DNA from: Microbacterium sp. ABRD28
Lineage (GTDB): Bacteria > Actinomycetota > Actinomycetes > Actinomycetales > Microbacteriaceae
NCBI RefSeq assembly: GCF_003850245.1
Contig: NZ_CP031015.1
Span: forward strand, 1,054,001-1,118,000
Length of the DNA: 64,000 bases
Reading direction: 5' to 3'
Below, one piece after another: positions 59,685-64,000 of this stretch (its first letter is position 1; every line of letters begins with the position of its first letter). The notes under the pieces are model-generated. The model ran no database searches and had not been told where the DNA came from. It was given only the letters and a program-made list of their open reading frames with translations. The position numbers and the translations under genes are program-made.

Positions 59685-60881
59685 ATGACGTCGTCCCTCC
59701 CTCGCCCGTATCCATTGCGACGTCTGCGCGGATCTGGTACCGCGGAGCGCTCGACGGGCGGAGGGAGAGAAGAAATACGCACCGACACCGGCCTCGTCCG
59801 CATCGCCTCGATCCCTGCCGCGCATCCCTACGTGGACGCGATCACCGACCGCCGTTTCGTGGAAGTCCTGCCCGATCCGCCCGTCCCCGGCGCTCCCGAC
59901 GGCCAGTGGTGGCCGCCCGTCGCTCTGACGACGGGGTGGCTGCGAGCCAACGCCGACCACCTCGACGCGCTGCACGTCCACTTCGGACTCGAGTCGTTCT
60001 CGCCCGCGGAACTCCGAGCGGCGCTCGCCACCGCTCGTGACCTCCGCCTTCCGGTCATCTACACCGTGCACGACCTGGAGAATCCGCAGCTCCTCGACCA
60101 GACCGGCTACGTCGACCTGCTCGACGTGATCATCCCCGCCGCGGACCACCTCACCACTCTCACCGCCGGCGCCGACGCAGAGGTCGGGCATCGCTGGGGC
60201 CGCGAATGCGCGGTGATCCCCCACCCCTTGCTGGCCGGCGACGGCGGAGACGCGCGCACGCCCGCCCCGCGCAGCGAGGAGGTGCGCGTCGGGATGCACC
60301 TGCGCGACCTCCGGCCGAACATCGACGCTGCGGGCGCCGTGCGTGCTGCGGCGGCGGCCGCCGACCTGTTCGAGGGCGACGAGACGCCCGTGATCATCGA
60401 GATCCTCATGAACGAACGGGTGCGCGACGCCGAGCTCGCCGTGCGTCTCAAGACGCTCGCCGCGCAGCACCCGTCCGTGCACCTGCGACGCACGGCTCGC
60501 ATGACGGATGTCGACGTCGAGGCGTGGCTCGCCGAGCTCGACCTGTTCGTCGTGCCGTATCGCCACGGGACGCACTCGGGGTGGGCGGAACTGTGCTTCG
60601 ACCTCGGGGTGCCCGTCGCGGGCACCGCGGTGGGTCACATCGCCTCGCAGCATCCATCGTCCTTCTCGATCATCGACCTCGACGACCCCGCGACGCTGGC
60701 CGCGGCGATCCGTCGTGCTCGGGTCTCCCGACAGGCGGCGGACGAGCCGGCCGTGCGCGACGCCCGTCGCCGGGCGCGCCTGCGCGAGCGCGACGAGGTG
60801 CGGGCCGCGCACCTCGCGCTCTACCGGCGCGCGATCGACGAAGGTGCGCGGCGTCGTCCTGCCGAGGAGGGGCGGCGATGA
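59685..60881 (+). CDS. GT-B-type glycosyltransferase, start uncertain
   Basis: This protein of up to 398 residues has LVRIASIPAAHPYVDAITD, LDALHVHFGLESFSPAEL, VIYTVHDLENPQLLDQTG and, in the C-lobe, LFVVPYRHGTHSGWAELCFDLGVPVAGTAVGH, all typical of GT4-like enzymes. The ATG at 59685 has no ribosome-binding site, and the first 30 residues are basic and unlike a glycosyltransferase. A good GGAGG at 59760-59764 precedes an in-frame ATA (59775), which fits the domain start better. The 3' end overlaps the next gene by ATGA. Confidence 0.78.
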   Translation: MTSSLPRPYPLRRLRGSGTAERSTGGGREEIRTDTGLVRIASIPAAHPYVDAITDRRFVEVLPDPPVPGAPDGQWWPPVALTTGWLRANADHLDALHVHFGLESFSPAELRAALATARDLRLPVIYTVHDLENPQLLDQTGYVDLLDVIIPAADHLTTLTAGADAEVGHRWGRECAVIPHPLLAGDGGDARTPAPRSEEVRVGMHLRDLRPNIDAAGAVRAAAAAADLFEGDETPVIIEILMNERVRDAELAVRLKTLAAQHPSVHLRRTARMTDVDVEAWLAELDLFVVPYRHGTHSGWAELCFDLGVPVAGTAVGHIASQHPSSFSIIDLDDPATLAAAIRRARVSRQAADEPAVRDARRRARLRERDEVRAAHLALYRRAIDEGARRRPAEEGRR

Positions 60882-62032
60882 GCGGGGTCGAGCGACTGCG
60901 GATCCTGGTGGTCGCGCCGGAACGGCACGCGCTTCGCCAGCCGCACGCAGGCGGCCTGGAGGCGGTGGTCTGGAATCGCGTGCGGTGGCTGCGGCGGCAG
61001 GGACACGCGGTGTTCCTGTGCGCGGCCGATGGTTCGGACTTCCTCGGGGCGCACCCGGAGCTGCGGCTTCCGAGCCCGCGCTGGAACCGGCCCGAGGACG
61101 CCTCCGACTCGCTGAGCCCGCGAGGGCACGAGCAGCGGATGGGTGAGGCGTTCCACCGGGTGCGGCATCTGCTCGCGACCGGCGTGCTGCCGGTCGATGT
61201 CGTCGACAACCACAGCCTTCACCCCGATCCGATCCTCTGGAGCCGCGACCTCGGGCTGCCGGTGGTGACGACGTTGCACACGCCGCCGCTGCCGGGAATG
61301 GTCGAGGCTTCCCACCGCCTGTCCGGCCGGGAGCCTCACCGTTTCCTCGCCGTGAGTCAGTTCACCGCCCGGGCGTGGTCGCAGGCCGGCGTCGACTCGT
61401 TCGTCTTCGCCAACGGCGTCGACGCCGACCAGTGGCGCCTCGGTCCGGGCGGGCGGGACTGGGTGTGGTTCGGGCGGATCGTTCCCGAGAAGGCGCCGCA
61501 CCTGGCGATCCGCGCGGCCCTGCGGGCCGGGGCTCACCTGCGGATCGCCGGCCGGATCGGCGACGTGACCTATTTCACCAGGGAGATCGAACCCCTCCTC
61601 GGCGGGGGCATCGACTACCTCGGCCCGATGAGCCTCCCCGCACTGAGCGCGGTGATCGGCGCCTCGGCCGTCGCCCTCGTGACCCCCGTGTGGGACGAGC
61701 CGTTCGGGCTCGTCGCCGCTGAAACGCTCATGACCGGTACCCCGGTCGCCGCTTTCGACTCCGGCGGAATCGGCGAGGTCCTCGCCGGCATGCCCGCCAC
61801 GGCCGTCGTGCCGGCCGGCGACGTCGGCGCGCTCGCGCGCGCCGCCGCAGGCCTCGCCGGGCTCTCGCGATGGGGTCTTCCTCGCGGCGGCATCCGGGAT
61901 GCCGCAGCGGCGCGCTACTCGCTGGAGCAGCGCCATCGCGAGATCGAGCGGGTGCTGTCGGTCGCCGCATCCGGTTCGGGGGTTCCTGCGCTCGCCTCGG
62001 CGGATGTCGTGGGCACGGCGGTCGGGGCGTGA
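60878..62032 (+). CDS. Family 4 glycosyltransferase
   Basis: This 384-residue GT-B enzyme has an N-lobe LRILVVAPERHALRQPHAGGLEAVVWNRVRWL and TTLHTPPLPGMVEASHRL. The C-lobe has WFGRIVPEKAPHLAIRAALRAG and the donor-binding EX7E motif in PVWDEPFGLVAAETLMTGTPVAAFDSGGIGE. It transfers a nucleotide-activated sugar with retention. The ATG follows GAGG and overlaps the previous stop; its own stop overlaps the next GTG. Confidence 0.93.
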   Translation: MSGVERLRILVVAPERHALRQPHAGGLEAVVWNRVRWLRRQGHAVFLCAADGSDFLGAHPELRLPSPRWNRPEDASDSLSPRGHEQRMGEAFHRVRHLLATGVLPVDVVDNHSLHPDPILWSRDLGLPVVTTLHTPPLPGMVEASHRLSGREPHRFLAVSQFTARAWSQAGVDSFVFANGVDADQWRLGPGGRDWVWFGRIVPEKAPHLAIRAALRAGAHLRIAGRIGDVTYFTREIEPLLGGGIDYLGPMSLPALSAVIGASAVALVTPVWDEPFGLVAAETLMTGTPVAAFDSGGIGEVLAGMPATAVVPAGDVGALARAAAGLAGLSRWGLPRGGIRDAAAARYSLEQRHREIERVLSVAASGSGVPALASADVVGTAVGA

Positions 62033-63033
62033 TCGGCTGGTACGTCCATCACCACGGCTGGGGGCACGCCACCCGTCTCCGGGCGATCGTTCCGCACCTC
62101 GACGACGAGGTCACCGTGTTCTCCTCGCTGCCCGAGCCGATCGGCCTCCCCGCCGGCGCGCGATGGATGAGGCTCCCCTCCGATGCCGACGACATCATCG
62201 GCGTGGACGGCGCTCGGCGCCCTGCGCGACACTTCGGTGACGAGACCGCGCGCGGATCGCTGCACTGGGCGCCGATCGCGCACCCCGGGCACCGCGCACG
62301 GCTCGCGGTCATCGCCGACTGGGCCGCCGCGGGCGAGGTGTCGGCCTTCGTCGTCGACGTGAGTGCCGAGGTCTCGGCGTTCGTGCGGCTGCTCGGGATC
62401 CCGACCGTGGTGGTGGCCCAGCCGGGCCGCCGAACGGATCGTCCGCACCGGATGGCGTACGAGATGGCCGACTGCATCCTCGCACCGTGGGCGGCCGGCA
62501 CGATCCCGGCCGAAGGCCTGGCAGGCTTCGACGATCGCGTCCGACGTGTCGGCGGGGTGTCGCGGTACGACGGGCGGGGAGCGGGCCACGCGAGCGGCCG
62601 ACAGGTGCTGTTCCTGGGGCGGACCGTGGATGATGTCGTCCTGCGTCGGGCGATCGCCCTCCTCCGCGCCGACGGGTGGAGCGTCGAGACGGCCGGGACC
62701 GGGGATGGTGATCGCATCGACGACGTCTGGCCGATGATCGCCCGCGCGCAGGTGGTCGTGAGCGCTGCCGGGCAGAACAGTGTCGCCGATCTCGCCGCCG
62801 CGAATGCGCGCGCGGTCGTTGTGCCGCAGGAGCGGCCCTTCGACGAGCAGGGCGAGACCGCGCGCGTCCTCGCCGCCGGCGGATGGGCGGAGGTCGCACC
62901 GCCATCGGTCGATCCCGAACAACTCGTCGGGCTGGTGACGCGCGCCTCCGATCGCACGCCGGACTGGAGCGGCTGGCAGGTGCGAGGGGCGGCCGCGCGT
63001 GCGGCCGCCGTCATCGGCGAGGTGCGCGTGTGA
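62029..63033 (+). CDS. MurG-like (GT28-type) glycosyltransferase
   Basis: This 334-residue protein has IGWYVHHHGWGHATRLRAIVPHL at the N-terminus, like the MurG/GT28 acceptor lobe. A C-lobe follows with VLFLGRTVDDVVLRRAIALL and VVSAAGQNSVADLAAANARAVVVPQERPFDEQGETARVLAAGG, the UDP-sugar-binding pattern of GT28. It is not MurG itself because the murein operon context is absent. The GTG start overlaps the upstream stop (GTGA). Confidence 0.87.
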   Translation: MIGWYVHHHGWGHATRLRAIVPHLDDEVTVFSSLPEPIGLPAGARWMRLPSDADDIIGVDGARRPARHFGDETARGSLHWAPIAHPGHRARLAVIADWAAAGEVSAFVVDVSAEVSAFVRLLGIPTVVVAQPGRRTDRPHRMAYEMADCILAPWAAGTIPAEGLAGFDDRVRRVGGVSRYDGRGAGHASGRQVLFLGRTVDDVVLRRAIALLRADGWSVETAGTGDGDRIDDVWPMIARAQVVVSAAGQNSVADLAAANARAVVVPQERPFDEQGETARVLAAGGWAEVAPPSVDPEQLVGLVTRASDRTPDWSGWQVRGAAARAAAVIGEVRV

Positions 63034-63854
63034 CCGGGCGCGTGGCGGTCATCACCGCGTGGTCGCGCGACCGCGAGGACCATCTGCTCCGCCAACGGCG
63101 CTTCCTTTCGAGCGTCTCGGCTCCGGGGACGGAGATCCTCCGCGTCGACGTCGGGCTGGACGCCGATCCCGCGGCGACGCCGCCGGGCGTCGTCGCCGGG
63201 CACGTGGCGCCCGGACCCCACGGCGTGCGCGTGGGCGCCGCGCGGAACGAGGGTGCGCGGATCGCGCTCGACCACGGCGCAGAGGTGCTGGTGTTCCTCG
63301 ACGTCGACTGCCTGCCGGGCCCCGAGCTTCTTCGGCGGTACGTCGAGGTGCTCCGCGGCCATCCGTCCGACATCGCCTGCGGACCGGTCACCTATCTCGC
63401 GAGCGTCGAACGCCCCGGCCGGCCCGACCAGCTCGATGCGATGACCCGGCCCCATCCGGCGCGGCCGAGCCCCGCCCCCGGGGAGAGCCGGCCGGGGTCG
63501 AGCACGGAATACGACCTCTTCTGGTCGCTCTCCTTCGCCGTCACGGCCGACACCTGGCGTCGCCTCGGCGGATTCGACGAGGCCTACGAGGGCTACGGGG
63601 CCGAGGACACAGATTTCGCCCGGCGCGCGCGGGCCTCGGGCGTCGGCCTGAGATGGGTCGGCGGGGCACACGCCTACCACCAGTGGCATCCGGCGGGCTC
63701 ACCGCCCTGGCATCATCTGGACGACATCCTGCGCAACGGCGCGCTGTTCGCGCGTGCCTGGGGCGAGTGGCCCATGAGGGGCTGGATCGATGCGTTCGTC
63801 GCGGCGGGTGCGGTCGAGGAGCACGCGGGCGGGTTCCGCCGCGCGGCGGTCTGA
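63030..63854 (+). CDS. Family 2 glycosyltransferase with galactosyltransferase-type C-lobe
   Basis: This 274-residue GT-A enzyme has VAVITAWSRDREDHLLRQRRFL, GVRVGAARNEGARIALDHGAEVLVFLDVDCLPGPELL (metal/nucleotide site) and LGGFDEAYEGYGAEDTDFARRARASGVGLRWVGGAHAYHQWHP, the glyco_transf_7C motif. It resembles the C-lobe of the gene at 56457 on the other arm. The GTG start overlaps the previous stop (GTGA). It is the last gene of the plus-strand arm. Confidence 0.9.
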   Translation: MTGRVAVITAWSRDREDHLLRQRRFLSSVSAPGTEILRVDVGLDADPAATPPGVVAGHVAPGPHGVRVGAARNEGARIALDHGAEVLVFLDVDCLPGPELLRRYVEVLRGHPSDIACGPVTYLASVERPGRPDQLDAMTRPHPARPSPAPGESRPGSSTEYDLFWSLSFAVTADTWRRLGGFDEAYEGYGAEDTDFARRARASGVGLRWVGGAHAYHQWHPAGSPPWHHLDDILRNGALFARAWGEWPMRGWIDAFVAAGAVEEHAGGFRRAAV

Positions 63855-63872
63855 GGGATCAGGAGAGGCGGG

Positions 63873-64000
63873 TCACCAGATGGTGCCGCCGCCGATGGAG
63901 ATGCCGCCCCACGTGAGCAGGACGAAGATCGCCGCGAAGACCACCGGGGCGATGCCCTTGCCGCTGCGTGCCAGGCCCTTCAGCAGGGCGATCACGACCA
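63873..64000 (-). CDS. C-terminal part of a small membrane protein (runs off the window)
   Basis: The last 41 residues are visible: a basic segment (ALLKGLARSGKGIAP) then one hydrophobic helix (VVFAAIFVLLTWGGISIGGG) ending in TIW and TGA. The gene continues beyond base 64000 and is convergent with the glycan cluster. I recognise no family. Confidence 0.6.
   Translation of the reverse strand, partial: VVIALLKGLARSGKGIAPVVFAAIFVLLTWGGISIGGGTIW

Noticed and set aside
1..64000. CRISPR arrays, tandem repeats, transposases, phage genes
   Set aside because: None seen on reading through the window; apparent repeats are low-complexity codon runs in Pro/Glu- or Arg-rich protein tails.

Overview
The window looks like chromosomal DNA of a very GC-rich Gram-positive actinomycete, most likely a Microbacteriaceae member such as Microbacterium. 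This is inferred from base composition, GTG starts, coupled ATGA/GTGA gene overlaps, many apparently leaderless genes (TAnnnT about 6 nt before the start codon), an LCP cell-wall ligase, a mycothiol-dependent (DinB/MDMPI) type enzyme and a DtxR/IdeR-type iron box. No rRNA, CRISPR array, phage, integrase or insertion sequence was found. Coding density is high, and no gap longer than about 200 bases lacks an assigned gene or RNA.

Layout. 0-9 kb is housekeeping: a class I photolyase, an HSL-type hydrolase, a diacylglycerol-kinase-family enzyme divergent from serS, a HAD phosphatase, a CrtC/AttH-like protein, an LCP protein and two serine tRNA genes (UGA and GCU). 9-16.6 kb holds a DEAD-box helicase, a membrane protein, an MDMPI-family enzyme and a thioredoxin lipoprotein/CcdA/two-component operon. 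16.5-26.4 kb is a homoprotocatechuate (4-hydroxyphenylacetate) meta-cleavage locus: hpaG fused to an RraA-like domain, a GntR regulator, hpaE, hpaD, hpaH, hpaI, a TPP-dependent decarboxylase-like gene, and a divergent MHS-type permease. A near-identical 12-bp element lies at both promoter regions.

26.4-33.3 kb is mixed: an S4 RNA-binding protein, an apparently domain-permuted photolyase/cryptochrome-like flavoprotein, a DUF2207-like protein, a DHA2 exporter, a serine hydrolase divergent from a PadR regulator, and a LysE exporter divergent from an Lrp regulator. 33.2-35.9 kb holds a three-part adenylation/carrier/membrane-acyltransferase fusion whose start codon and -10 box lie inside a good iron box. 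This is the strongest candidate for an undescribed system.

35.9-49.5 kb is a stress/redox-flavoured block: repeat-containing membrane protein, flavodoxin, TM2 protein, Mg-type P-ATPase and SDR in one operon, then a universal stress protein, aldo/keto reductase, SDR, GH15 enzyme, and a coupled SDR / (hydrolase + gluconate-dehydrogenase-subunit-3) / GMC oxidoreductase operon. Two related palindromic elements precede the P-ATPase operon and the stress-protein gene. 49.6-56.4 kb is a PxpA-like/amidase/ribose-type ABC importer operon with a divergent GntR regulator. 56.4-63.9 kb is a glycan cluster of six glycosyltransferases and a WcbI-like protein on two divergent arms. A partial small membrane protein closes the window.
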